NCBI GenBank assembly: GCA_052170555.1
Contig: JBQNAI010000008.1
Coordinates: 1-64,000 of the forward strand
Direction of reading: 5' to 3'
Source: Scybalousia_A sp052170555
Lineage (GTDB): Bacteria; Bacteroidota; Bacteroidia; Bacteroidales; P3
Length of the DNA: 64,000 nucleotides
The notes below the pieces were generated by a model. That model was not told the origin of the DNA. It saw only the letters and a list, made by a program, of their open reading frames with translations, and did not search any database. Position 1 is the stretch's first letter. Each line of letters starts with the position of its first letter. This document shows, piece after piece, positions 8,801 to 17,444 of the stretch. Position numbers and translations under genes: made by a program.

Positions 8801-11800
8801 ATGAAAAAAGGAAAAGTACTTTGGGAGAGAATAAAGAAAGATTACCCAGAGTTAAAGACTGACGATGAGATTGCCGATGAAGTCCTTGCACAATACAGCG
8901 GGAAGAACGGAGCAAAACGCTTGCAAGATGAAGTAAATAAAGTTAAAGTCAATAGCAAGCAGACGATATTTGAGAAAGCACACGTATTGGCAGCAGTCAA
9001 TAACATCAAAAAAGCCCTTGAAAGATTTTGGAAAGGTGTAGCGGATTTCTTACATATTCACTTTACATCTGCCCAAGAGGTTGCCGACAAAGTGTTATTA
9101 GACTTGCTTAACGGTGTTAATCCTAACGAACACATAGACAAAAACAAAGTAGGGAAGAAAACCGAAAGCAGCAAGCGATATAACGCAGAGGAGCAGGCGA
9201 TAGTTGATAAGGCAAAGGCTGACGGTACGTATATGAAAGCCCCTAACGGAAAGGACACGAACCTTACGGAGCGGCAATGGGTGCAGGTGCGTACAAAAGC
9301 ATTCAAAGATTGGTTCGGAGACTGGGAATTAGGTGGAAAGGTTGTAAATATAGTTAAAGGTATTAAGGAACACGGATTTAAAAACTTTGCAGAAGCAAGA
9401 CAATGGGCAGAAAACAATATCGTAAAAACATTATCTAATGAAGAAACTAACGGTAAAGGCAAGATAAGAATAAGTAAAAATGCTATTGATAAGTATTTGT
9501 CGAATAGTTCCGTTGCAAAAAGTGCAAATAAAGACGTTCATTTATCTGCATTGAAAGTATTGCCACAAATTATCAAAGAGAGTATTATCGGAGAAACGCA
9601 CGCAGATTATATCAAAGATAAGTACGGAGAAAGAAAAGAGGGCAATGCAATAAATAAAGACGTTAACATTCATCGTTTGTATGGTGCTGTTGAAATAGAC
9701 GGAAAAATGTATCGTACAAAAACAACGGTGAAAGAAATAGCGAACAGGGAGGAACAAAAGGCATACAACTACGAAATAACAGAAATAGAGTTATTAAGTG
9801 GAAACCTTAGTGGTGAGAATATCAGCACTACCCGACCTAATAACTCTATTTCTGTTGCAAAGATACTACAAAATGTTGAGAAATCGCACGAAAAAGGCAA
9901 AAAACTTTTGGATTCTTCAAAAGTAGTTGATGAAAACGGCGAGCCGAAGGTGGTTTATCACGGGACGGATGCTGACTTTATCGAGTTTCAGTTCAATAAA
10001 ATAGGCTCTAATGCCACGTCATTGGGGTATGGATTTTATTTGACATCTTCTAAGGATGTAGCAAGAGGTTACTCAAAGACAGGGAATATTATGTCTTTGT
10101 TCTTAAAGTCAAAAAAACAACTTGATATAGATGAAAAACCACTAACAGAAAAAGAATTAACAAATTTGATAAATAAGGTCATAGAGAAAGAAATACAGAC
10201 TAATGAGATTGAGGATTATAAGGATAGCTTTATATCAAACTATGTAGATACTTACAGTTTAAAGAAAGACAAGGCCATAAAAGAGGTTGTGAGGATGATT
10301 TTAGAGTCGAGCGAAAGCGCTGTGGAGCAGATTTCGGAAATCTCTAATGTTGTTGGAGACAAGAAAATAGTAAATGAGGCCGTTGTCCAATTGTTAGGAT
10401 ACGATACAATCATAAAAAAGGACTTCCAAGGAGATGGTGTTGCTTTTGTGGCTTTAACTCCCTCTCAAATAAAGTCTGCGACGGATAATATCGGAACGTT
10501 TGACAGTGGAAACAATGATATAATGTTTCATAAAGAGAGTGGAGAAGTAAAAACGCAAAAAGAACAATATAGTGGTTTATTAAAAGGAGAGCAAAAAGAG
10601 AAAGCGAAAGAGAAGTTGCTTAACACTGAACCGATAGAAGTTAAACCTAATACTATACAATCCAAAGATGGGAAAAGTGCAAGTCGAAGAGCTATGGATT
10701 GGATAACGAAAAATCAACCAAATCCTATCACGGTAAAAACAGAAATAGGCGATGTAGTTATAGATAAAAGAAGTGTAAAAGATAGTTTAGGACACGGTTT
10801 TGGACAAAAGAAATTGGATGCTATAACTTCTTTGAAACAAGCCTTTGAGGAAAATAAGGCAACGTATGTTGGTAGTATGCGATATTTAGATATTAAAGAG
10901 CAAATTAATTATTATTTTGTATACCCAATAAACTATGCAGGAGAAAGAAATTTTGTATTTTGTAGAACGACAAAAGATGAAAGTACCAACAGGCTATATG
11001 TACACGAAGTATTCACTATAAATGATGTACAGGGAAATTCCCTTCAACCGTCAATGAGTGATACTCAAAGCAGAGGAACCTCCCTGTACAAAAATATCCT
11101 TACGGACATTCTCGGGGGCAAAGGTACAACAATTTCCGGGGCTGACAAAGAAAATGCTAAGAAAAACGCAGATGAGTTAAAAGAAAAAGAAGTTGTTTTT
11201 AAAAAGATTGGCGATAATGTAGATTCAGTAACAGAGAGACACGATATAGAGGACGAGGGTTTTGTGGAGCAGTTGATGAATGCAATGACTTTGAACTTTG
11301 ACACGAAGGATGGGGAATACCAACAGGTAAGTCAAAGAGGGTTGAAAGTTGCACAAGCATTAGAGGGCAAAGGTCCGTTAAAGGCTATTGATAAAGCACA
11401 CGATGATTTCGCTGTATTGCGTTTATTGGAGCAAAGAGTAAAGTTAGCAAAATTCAAAGAGAATAAGCATTTCAAAGAAACGACCGAAAGTCCGTATAAG
11501 GCATTGAATAGGGCAACATCATCTGCATTTGGAATAAAGAGCAGTGTTAGAGATGTTTTCATCTATCCTGCGATGCAACAGATAGAAAAAGCGATTGGCA
11601 AGACGATAAAAATAGGAGCTAAAGAGGTAACGTTAACAAGAAAGCATATTGCAGAGTATCAAGTTATCAAGGCAATGGCAGATAGGACAGCCAAGATGAT
11701 TGCCGACAGATACGAAAGAGTAAGTAAATTATTACTAATACCTGAGGATACAAGAAGCAAGGCACAGCAAAAAGAGATAGATAGCGCCTTAAAAGCATTG

Positions 11801-14800
11801 GGTAATGATTTTATAGAAAAGTTTGTTGAGATATATAAAACTATTACTAACGTCCAAGTCAATGGAAGATACAATTCTTTGAAAAATAAATTCAAGGCAG
11901 ACACAACGGATGGAATAAGTGCAGTAGAGGAAACAAGATTAAAAGATGCTATCAAACTTCGTTTAGCAAGTGAGCAGTTTAGGGATAAATACGTATATGA
12001 TACATCCAAAGGAATAAAAGGCTTATTCAACGGTGAGGAAGATTTGCATAAAACGGAGTTATACCAATTATTTTTTGCGAACAACGAGAAAGGTACAATA
12101 TTTTCTCCACAACAAGTCATTGAGACTTTTGAAAACGCTGTTGGCAAAGAGTTGCGAGGTATCACACAATCGACAGCAAAACTTATAGATTTTATCAATA
12201 AGTTTTCTTTAAGCACAAAGATAATAGATGTTGAGGCATACAACGACAGACAATTGAACGGTGACAATTGGGTGCCACTAAGAGGCTGGGACGGAGAGAT
12301 GTATTCTGTTTATGGCGATGCCCAAGGCAGACAGAGAACAAATATTCAGGCCCAAGGCAGGAAAACGATTGCTGCCGACCCAATGCCTTATATCTATTCT
12401 ATGATAGATTCTGTTGTAGACGAGGGTGTATTTACTTCTGCTAAAAGAGTATTGAAAGACTATCTTATTTACAACAAAGAGTATTTGCAAAAAGCGGGAG
12501 AAACCATTACATATATGTATCGTTTCTATCCTAATGAAAACTTTAGAAAGATTATATCCAACGGCAAAAGTAATAGAGTATTTATTGAGGACGGTGATAG
12601 TGGGTTTATTTTAACGGATAAAAAGCCAAAGAGCAATTGGATTGATGAAGAAAAGGGCAGCGTTTTAGCCAACAGTCACGAGATAACAAACGATGAGGGG
12701 GATAAATACAATATAACCGAAACGGGCAAGGTAGAGGTTGTTGCAGTTAATAGTGATTTTGAGAAAGTCAATAGTGGAGTTATACTCAAAGTTTTCGGAG
12801 ATAATAAGAGATACGACAGAGCCTATAATGAAAGTTTGCAACCTTATATATGGAATTTCAGAGATGCGGATGGGACGGTGTTTAGAATCGCCTTGCTTGA
12901 CAAGAATTTAGTACAGGTGCTAAACTCTTATCAGATAAGGTTTAATAAAGCCTTTGCAAATCCTCAACTAAGGGATATGGCTATGCGAATAAAGAATTTC
13001 CAAAGTAAGATGGTAACATCCTGGAGTATTAATTTTGCATTAAAGAACTTTATTAAAGACTTTATCAATGCTAATTGGAGTGAGGTATCAAATGCGGACA
13101 ATTACACAAAACATTATTGGGAAGAGTTAAAAAACTTACCGAAAGTTGCCGAGTTTATTTTTGCTCCACGCTTTATGTCAGCCAAAGCATTACGCGGAGA
13201 GATGGGGCACAAGACCAAAGCATTGTATTTAGATTGGATTGAGTGGCAATCGCAAGGAGGAATGAGTGGTATGGCTTCTTTCTTTAATAAAGATGTTGAG
13301 GGGATATTAAAACGAATGAAATTCGAGTTTGGCAAAACAAAGATGTCACAAGTAGAAAAAGTCATCGGACTGAAAGCGACAAGAGAATTAGCGGAATTAG
13401 GCGAAAACTTTATACGATTTGCTTGCTACCGTGCTTTATTAAAGAGTGGATTAAACAAAAATGAAGCGTCATATCAATCCAAGGAGATTTCTCCAAATTA
13501 CTCACGCACGGGCAGAGTTTCTCAAAAGATGAATTTGGTGTATCTTTTCTATTCTGCGACGATGAACGCGACGTACCACCCGATGAGGATGTTCATCAAC
13601 AATCCCAAGGCTTGGTTTTCACAACACGCTTTCTATCTTGCGTTAGGAATAGGTGCGACCTTATTAGCATACGCTGTGGGTAAAGATGATGATGAGGAGG
13701 ATACCAAATTTGTTTCACCTTATAAGAAGTTAAGATTTTTCTATATACCGAGAGGCAGAGGCTACTACATACCTCTACCGCACGAGGCAGCGTTGCCGTT
13801 TCAAATGGGTACGGATATTGTAAGAATCTTAACGGGACAAGCAACGGGTAATGAGTTTTTGTTTGACATTACACAAGCAATGCCTGAATATTTGCCTGAA
13901 CCTTACAATTCGCAGATAAAGGATTTGTTCAAATACGACAGGTTGAATGATGAATTTAAGTTTAATTTATTTACAAAAGATTATGGCAATAGAACTGTTA
14001 GTGACCTTGCACCATCACAGATAAAACCTTTTGTAGATGATTTGTTGTTAAACGAGGATTATTTAGGCAACGGAATTATTTATGATAATTGGGGTGGCCA
14101 AGATAAGACAAGGGCAGGATTGTCTAAGCCTTATGATAACACTTATATAGTCTTTGAATGTTTAGCACAAGCGATGAACGAGGCAAGCAACATTAGTACA
14201 TTGTGGGGTAAAGACAGGCAAGAATATTTGGATTTGGTAGGCAGTGATAACGGCAAAGCCGTCAATGATAAGGGAGAGATAAAGAAACTCAAAACTCTTG
14301 CACCTGAGGACTATCAGTATCTTGGCGAGCAATATGCACCATATCTAACGAAACTTATCGGTCGTTTGGGTGATATTACAAATGTTGGCATTAAATATGG
14401 TTGGGGTGATAATGCTGGATATAAAGGTAGAACGGGAGATGGTTTATCATTGGAACAGACAAAAGAAAGAACCTTGCAGAATCTGAATATAAAACACCCA
14501 GTAAAAGATGAACCGTATATCACACGAACCTACTCAACTATCAATAAAGAGGTACAGAGGCTAAATGACAAATTTAGCGGATTGAAATATAAAGATTTGC
14601 CCGAGGCTCAACAAAAGGCGTTAGATAAGAATAAAGAATATCAAACATATCTATCTGCACAAGAGGTTCAAAAAGAAGTAAGAGCAGAAGCAAGACAGAT
14701 AGAGGAAGACATCAAAACGTTAAAAAAAGATGAGAAAAAGAATAAAGAAGAGATAAGAAAATTACAACACAAAAAAAATCATCTTTGGGACGAGTGTATA

Positions 14801-14842
14801 GAAAAGAACGATTTGAAAGCATTGAAACTATTACCGAAATAA
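5873..14842 (+). CDS. giant phage polyvalent protein (PBECR, zincin, LPD3, ADP-ribosyltransferase, LPD38-like modules)
   Basis: An uninterrupted frame of 2,989 codons from TTG at 5873; the first ATG is at 5945, giving 2,965 residues. Modules in order: a PBECR-type nuclease-like domain (about residues 165-330); a helical linker rich in Q and E (about 340-690); a zincin-like metallopeptidase with H952-E953-Y-T-H956; a linker with DWFGDWE (about 1121-1152); an LPD3-like domain (about 1156-1306); a polyvalent ADP-ribosyltransferase starting YHGTDADF with GYGFYLTSS (about 1360-1560); another alpha/beta module (about 1605-1765); long helical regions; an LPD38-like C-terminal part with a membrane-like segment (about 2584-2606); and a charged coiled coil at the end. 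Such proteins are packaged or injected by phages and mobile elements to act on the host and support early infection. It lies 14 bases before the portal gene, as in phage operons. Its beginning is probably damaged. Confidence 0.85.
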   Translation: MEEKTSDSSLEGTDAPQSTSAGESMTKSVDNKIVAGQRYDKQDISNLRVGDNIIVHKNSENENEFVSNLDGKNVSVLSFVEGYNNDVRSVVVSDEQGNQYELPVISNEADWTFETTDNFRTEPSSTAEPLKEQTGRTDNNEDNNLSEELDENGIPFVKASDGTTTFGEITADKKLHAAPIKVVQGNRNNGLIHLDNKHGKQIKNSGFNSTKEFIEYVTKNYTQIKEGIDSEGLPNGTYLLQIEYGHNNTLYVELSNNGEYWKVNSGGVFRKGYVKGNRTIWSASEVQNRKSVSDNTLRDDTKADNNPSPNGNVSNNSSEGKGTIKSLSDKIKNKEVFNQNAEQTLVDLYSQMPKESAQKFVGGVILKLESQRKKLDKSTSYDDIDKFIANEQAIKEVELQLEYWNTVKDLFSSPQSQTESVQSLKTINAKEQQLGDALSLREFILRRLALGSKFIWENNSNGTRGLGSHLGLSRSAKERRHYFEFLQGSDGRALYPEQYAESLLADVRQQINPNIEFDEVFNEILDCLSSYSRPSEMMDEAVRLHYKAVDEIQQAMYDRQEQEIDRRADEQERERIVNEQLKANALSPDEYDNLMQQTTQEITESDRGDETFNRNIPQDADESEQRITELINNKEWGEEANTKQHKAIDNNGQTELDEVLRDTVVALLGDAIGKKNVITDDEQAQQLIDEANGEEKTQSERTQNIELPRQNNIKKQRIFGGNSGYVGYSMSKRAEQAREGGRLPKTDFKKKYKITSDDVLDVLVSIGVIDNKEWHHTSKFGNRTKFYSWEEESFAEQYQQNKKEINAIVKQDKRENPYKYTYFNKFSDEFNALPYNIIVDKSSKILQDFLNNHPEDKIKYDENQRYNEWERNSETPIERITRIGKEVAKYFEEENNVIKGHKVYHGSPYEFTDFGDVQFFKTGGGEVFGFAVPSKGKIYIDKTKATAETPIHEYTHLWAEALRQNNLKEWKNIVELMKKGKVLWERIKKDYPELKTDDEIADEVLAQYSGKNGAKRLQDEVNKVKVNSKQTIFEKAHVLAAVNNIKKALERFWKGVADFLHIHFTSAQEVADKVLLDLLNGVNPNEHIDKNKVGKKTESSKRYNAEEQAIVDKAKADGTYMKAPNGKDTNLTERQWVQVRTKAFKDWFGDWELGGKVVNIVKGIKEHGFKNFAEARQWAENNIVKTLSNEETNGKGKIRISKNAIDKYLSNSSVAKSANKDVHLSALKVLPQIIKESIIGETHADYIKDKYGERKEGNAINKDVNIHRLYGAVEIDGKMYRTKTTVKEIANREEQKAYNYEITEIELLSGNLSGENISTTRPNNSISVAKILQNVEKSHEKGKKLLDSSKVVDENGEPKVVYHGTDADFIEFQFNKIGSNATSLGYGFYLTSSKDVARGYSKTGNIMSLFLKSKKQLDIDEKPLTEKELTNLINKVIEKEIQTNEIEDYKDSFISNYVDTYSLKKDKAIKEVVRMILESSESAVEQISEISNVVGDKKIVNEAVVQLLGYDTIIKKDFQGDGVAFVALTPSQIKSATDNIGTFDSGNNDIMFHKESGEVKTQKEQYSGLLKGEQKEKAKEKLLNTEPIEVKPNTIQSKDGKSASRRAMDWITKNQPNPITVKTEIGDVVIDKRSVKDSLGHGFGQKKLDAITSLKQAFEENKATYVGSMRYLDIKEQINYYFVYPINYAGERNFVFCRTTKDESTNRLYVHEVFTINDVQGNSLQPSMSDTQSRGTSLYKNILTDILGGKGTTISGADKENAKKNADELKEKEVVFKKIGDNVDSVTERHDIEDEGFVEQLMNAMTLNFDTKDGEYQQVSQRGLKVAQALEGKGPLKAIDKAHDDFAVLRLLEQRVKLAKFKENKHFKETTESPYKALNRATSSAFGIKSSVRDVFIYPAMQQIEKAIGKTIKIGAKEVTLTRKHIAEYQVIKAMADRTAKMIADRYERVSKLLLIPEDTRSKAQQKEIDSALKALGNDFIEKFVEIYKTITNVQVNGRYNSLKNKFKADTTDGISAVEETRLKDAIKLRLASEQFRDKYVYDTSKGIKGLFNGEEDLHKTELYQLFFANNEKGTIFSPQQVIETFENAVGKELRGITQSTAKLIDFINKFSLSTKIIDVEAYNDRQLNGDNWVPLRGWDGEMYSVYGDAQGRQRTNIQAQGRKTIAADPMPYIYSMIDSVVDEGVFTSAKRVLKDYLIYNKEYLQKAGETITYMYRFYPNENFRKIISNGKSNRVFIEDGDSGFILTDKKPKSNWIDEEKGSVLANSHEITNDEGDKYNITETGKVEVVAVNSDFEKVNSGVILKVFGDNKRYDRAYNESLQPYIWNFRDADGTVFRIALLDKNLVQVLNSYQIRFNKAFANPQLRDMAMRIKNFQSKMVTSWSINFALKNFIKDFINANWSEVSNADNYTKHYWEELKNLPKVAEFIFAPRFMSAKALRGEMGHKTKALYLDWIEWQSQGGMSGMASFFNKDVEGILKRMKFEFGKTKMSQVEKVIGLKATRELAELGENFIRFACYRALLKSGLNKNEASYQSKEISPNYSRTGRVSQKMNLVYLFYSATMNATYHPMRMFINNPKAWFSQHAFYLALGIGATLLAYAVGKDDDEEDTKFVSPYKKLRFFYIPRGRGYYIPLPHEAALPFQMGTDIVRILTGQATGNEFLFDITQAMPEYLPEPYNSQIKDLFKYDRLNDEFKFNLFTKDYGNRTVSDLAPSQIKPFVDDLLLNEDYLGNGIIYDNWGGQDKTRAGLSKPYDNTYIVFECLAQAMNEASNISTLWGKDRQEYLDLVGSDNGKAVNDKGEIKKLKTLAPEDYQYLGEQYAPYLTKLIGRLGDITNVGIKYGWGDNAGYKGRTGDGLSLEQTKERTLQNLNIKHPVKDEPYITRTYSTINKEVQRLNDKFSGLKYKDLPEAQQKALDKNKEYQTYLSAQEVQKEVRAEARQIEEDIKTLKKDEKKNKEEIRKLQHKKNHLWDECIEKNDLKALKLLPK

Positions 14843-14856
14843 AACAATAAAAGAAT

Positions 14857-16863
14857 ATGTCATTAAGAAATTCATACGGGAATAACAATCAAGACAAAGT
14901 AAGCGAAAATTTAGATTTACTTTGGATGTGTAAAGATTATTGGGACGGATTAGATTATGTCCGCAGACAAAGACGGCGTAACCGTGATTTTAGAAACGGT
15001 CGACAATGGACGCCGAAAGAATATGCTGCTATTATGCGTAACGGCACTATTCCGATAATACAAAACTATATATCTCTTATGGTTCGTAACCTTATGGGGC
15101 AGTTTATTATAGGCAAAGGGAGTCCTGTGGCTATCGCACGCAAAGAAGAGTCTTCTGATGAGGGGAAGATGATGTCTTTGGCTATTGAACACGTAATGGA
15201 AGTCAATGATGATGGCATCAAAGACCGAGATATGTTAGAGGACTTAATGCTTGGAGGTGTTGCCTGCTCCCGTATTGGATATGGATATATTTCCTCCCGT
15301 GATATGGATGATGTCAAAACTACCAATATCAATCTTAATCGTCTTTTCTTTAATACGGATATTGATGAAAGCAGTATTGCTAACTTAGATGTTATCGGAT
15401 TGGTATGCGATGATAGTATGAATGGTATGATTGTCAATTTTGCGGATACCAAAGATGATGAGAATTTTCTTAAAGAAATATACGGACAAAGCAAGAATGA
15501 CAAAAAGTATTATCAAAATAGATATTCGGCATATATAAACCAAAACACGAAGAAATTAGATAACTTGGATTTCTTGCAAGTAGAGGATGATAGAAAATGC
15601 CGTTACTATGAGATATGGTCAAGGGAAAGACGGATGATTATCCGCTACCACGATACCAGCAACGGACAATATGGGGTAAGTTTTCTATCTGTTAAGGAAA
15701 TAGAGGGAATGAATCAACGAAGAATATTGCAAGCGTTAGAGATGGGATTAAGTGAGGAAGATGCAAAACTTATTCGTTATCGGCAGCAGTATGAATTTGT
15801 TTGGACTTATAAATATGTTACTCCGCAAGGTTATATATTAAAAGAGGGAGATAGTCCTTATATTCATCAATCACATCCTTTTGTGTTGAGTTTCTACAAT
15901 ATTATTGACGGAGAAATACACCCTATCTTAAGTGATGTAGTGGACCAGCAAAGATATATCAACCGTTTGATAATGCAGATGGATTTTATGATAGGCAAGG
16001 CTGCAAAGGGAGTGTTGTTAATGCCTGAGGAATTGTTAGCAAACGGATATACTAAGGAAGAGGTTGCAGAGATTTGGAGCAGTTTTGATGGAGTATTGTT
16101 TATTAAGAATAAACCTGGTGCTGTACAACCGCAACAGATATATTCCAATAACACTTCACCTGCTATTCAAAGTATGTTTCAAACACAGTTGGAGATGATG
16201 CAACAAATTCTTGGTGTCAATAGTGCTATACAAGGACAGAAAGCACAGAGTAACACACCTGCCTCACGTTATGCCCAAGAAACCGCCAATGCTCAACTGA
16301 ATAGTAAGGATTTGTTTGAAAGATTTTCCAAATGGAGATTAGCGAAATATACCAAAGTGTTGAAGCTTATCAAGCAATACTATGATGAGGATAAATACTT
16401 GTCTGTTGCAGGTGCTGAAAATATTGCATTCAATCCTGATGTTAAGGATATTGATTATGATTTGACAATAAGTGAAAGCAATTCAAATAGCAACTATGCT
16501 TTGACTGAGGCTGACCAATTATTCCAAATGGCAGCACAAGGATTGATACCTATTGAGGATTATTTGAGAGTCTCGCCTGCGGGATATGCAAAGAAGTTAT
16601 TATCGTTTATACAAGAAAGACAGCAACAGATGATATCACAGCAGCAAGCCGCGCAAGGACAATTACCTCCAGCACAGATGACGGACGAGCAGGCACAATT
16701 ATTAGCAGAGCAGATACAAGAGCAGGGTGCTGATGAAATGCAGGAGGATATACCCGAGCCACAAGACCAACAAGAACAGATAAGAGATGATATACCATAT
16801 TTACGAAATAGAGGAAATAGTAGTTTGGATAGCGATGATATATTAAGACAAATATTAGGCTAA
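14857..16863 (+). CDS. phage portal protein, P22-like family
   Basis: The protein has 668 residues. It would form the dodecameric ring at one capsid vertex through which DNA is packaged and ejected. The N terminus has the portal-type helix and RNGRQWT / NYISLMVRNLMGQ segment (residues about 40-85). The central region contains WEN/GVACSRIGYGY-type strands and QQRYINRLIMQMD (about 365-380), which matches the clip and stem area of P22-like portals. The C terminus (about 585-650) is glutamine-rich and helical, like the portal barrel or crown. Length is normal for the family and the frame is intact. It follows the polyvalent gene directly and is followed by an intrinsic terminator. No terminase, scaffold or capsid gene follows, so it has no obvious partner in this window. 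Confidence 0.88.
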   Translation: MSLRNSYGNNNQDKVSENLDLLWMCKDYWDGLDYVRRQRRRNRDFRNGRQWTPKEYAAIMRNGTIPIIQNYISLMVRNLMGQFIIGKGSPVAIARKEESSDEGKMMSLAIEHVMEVNDDGIKDRDMLEDLMLGGVACSRIGYGYISSRDMDDVKTTNINLNRLFFNTDIDESSIANLDVIGLVCDDSMNGMIVNFADTKDDENFLKEIYGQSKNDKKYYQNRYSAYINQNTKKLDNLDFLQVEDDRKCRYYEIWSRERRMIIRYHDTSNGQYGVSFLSVKEIEGMNQRRILQALEMGLSEEDAKLIRYRQQYEFVWTYKYVTPQGYILKEGDSPYIHQSHPFVLSFYNIIDGEIHPILSDVVDQQRYINRLIMQMDFMIGKAAKGVLLMPEELLANGYTKEEVAEIWSSFDGVLFIKNKPGAVQPQQIYSNNTSPAIQSMFQTQLEMMQQILGVNSAIQGQKAQSNTPASRYAQETANAQLNSKDLFERFSKWRLAKYTKVLKLIKQYYDEDKYLSVAGAENIAFNPDVKDIDYDLTISESNSNSNYALTEADQLFQMAAQGLIPIEDYLRVSPAGYAKKLLSFIQERQQQMISQQQAAQGQLPPAQMTDEQAQLLAEQIQEQGADEMQEDIPEPQDQQEQIRDDIPYLRNRGNSSLDSDDILRQILG

Positions 16864-16897
16864 TTTCTTTTCATAGTGTTTTATGTTTTTTGATTGG

Positions 16898-16928
16898 CAG
16901 GAGAGATAAGACCTCTCCTGTTTTTTTT
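16898..16928 (+). terminator. intrinsic terminator after the portal gene
   Basis: Arms CAGGAGAG (16898-16905) and CTCTCCTG (16913-16920) are followed by eight T (16921-16928), 35 bases after the stop codon. Confidence 0.9.
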
Positions 16929-16939
16929 ATCATAAAAAA

Positions 16940-17040
16940 GGGATAATGATTATCCTCTTTTTCTATAAAGTATATATATGTTAAAATATGGGATAATGGG
17001 GATATCCCCCAATCCCCTTTTGTTAAAAGGGCATTTTTTA
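16940..17040 (+). terminator. two further stacked hairpins
   Basis: The first hairpin is GGGATAAT / ATTATCCT (16940-16956), followed by CTTTTT. The second is CCCTTTT / AAAAGGG (17015-17031), followed by C and a T run. With the preceding terminator they make three hairpins within about 130 bases between the phage remnant and the tRNA-Leu region. Confidence 0.5.
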
Positions 17041-17075
17041 CTTGATAAGAAAAAGATATTTTTTCTCAGATTTTG

Positions 17076-17085
17076 TATCTTTGCA
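17076..17085 (+). promoter_or_regulatory. orphan promoter-like -7 element (TATCTTTGCA)
   Basis: A perfect TAnnTTTGCA with no convincing gene downstream on the same strand: only about 100 bases separate it from the hairpin at 17182-17212. I see no clear -33 element at normal spacing. It could mark a short RNA or the leftover promoter of a deleted gene. Confidence 0.35.
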
Positions 17086-17181
17086 AAATCAAAAACCAGA
17101 CGTTCTTTAGTCCTCAATTTTGGAGATGTTGTGCAGAAATTGTGCAGGAAAATAAACAAAAATTCACAGCCCCTTAAAAAT

Positions 17182-17212
17182 AAAGGAGATAGATTAAAAA
17201 TCCATCTCCTTT
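17182..17212 (-). terminator. terminator of tRNA-Leu
   Basis: Arms AAAGGAGAT (17182-17190) and ATCTCCTTT (17204-17212). On the minus strand the hairpin is followed by TTTATTTTTA, directly after the 3' end of tRNA-Leu. It could also stop plus-strand transcription. Confidence 0.75.
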
Positions 17213-17214
17213 TG

Positions 17215-17298
17215 TACTTCTGAAGGGACTTGAACCCTTAAGCGATTGCTCGCACCAGATTTTGAGTCTAGCGTGTCTACCAATTCCACCACAGAAGC
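17215..17298 (-). tRNA. tRNA-Leu (anticodon CAA)
   Basis: On the minus strand, acceptor GCTTCTG pairs with CAGAAGT (G-U at the end), with discriminator A. The anticodon loop is CTCAAAA, so the anticodon is CAA. A class II long variable arm (TGCGAGCAATCGCT-like) and T arm GGGTTCAAGTCCC are present, for 84 bases. It marks the right border of the phage-derived block. Its 3' end faces that block, which is the usual polarity for a tRNA attachment site. Confidence 0.94.
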
Positions 17299-17310
17299 TC
17301 ATTTCTGATC

Positions 17311-17332
17311 TAACTTTGCGGGTGCAAAGGTA
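17311..17332. promoter_or_regulatory. back-to-back promoter elements at tRNA-Leu
   Basis: On the minus strand TACCTTTGCA (17323-17332) is a good promoter 25 bases upstream of tRNA-Leu. On the plus strand TAACTTTGCG (17311-17320) overlaps the same area and faces prs, which has its own element at 17394. Whether the plus-strand copy is used is unknown. Confidence 0.6.
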
Positions 17333-17393
17333 CAACTTTTTTTTTATATGCAAAAAATTAAACTAAAAATTTTCACAGTATGTGTATTTTTTA

Positions 17394-17403
17394 TAACTTT
17401 GCA
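17394..17403 (+). promoter_or_regulatory. prs promoter (TAACTTTGCA)
   Basis: Consensus -7 element 41 bases before the prs start codon. Confidence 0.8.
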
Positions 17404-17444
17404 GTCTGATTTTAAGAACAATTATAAAAATAATTTATTAAAAA

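Noticed and set aside
6166..14523. Many open frames opposite the polyvalent gene (for example 11659-12267 on the minus strand)
   Set aside because: They are shadows of a long biased coding strand; the translations are Ser/Leu/Phe-rich, without recognisable domains or promoter signals.
16978..17223. 81-codon plus-strand frame before tRNA-Leu
   Set aside because: It spans hairpins and a promoter element and runs into the tRNA; the segment FGDVVQKLCRKINKN slightly recalls sequence upstream of some integrases, but this is too weak to call.
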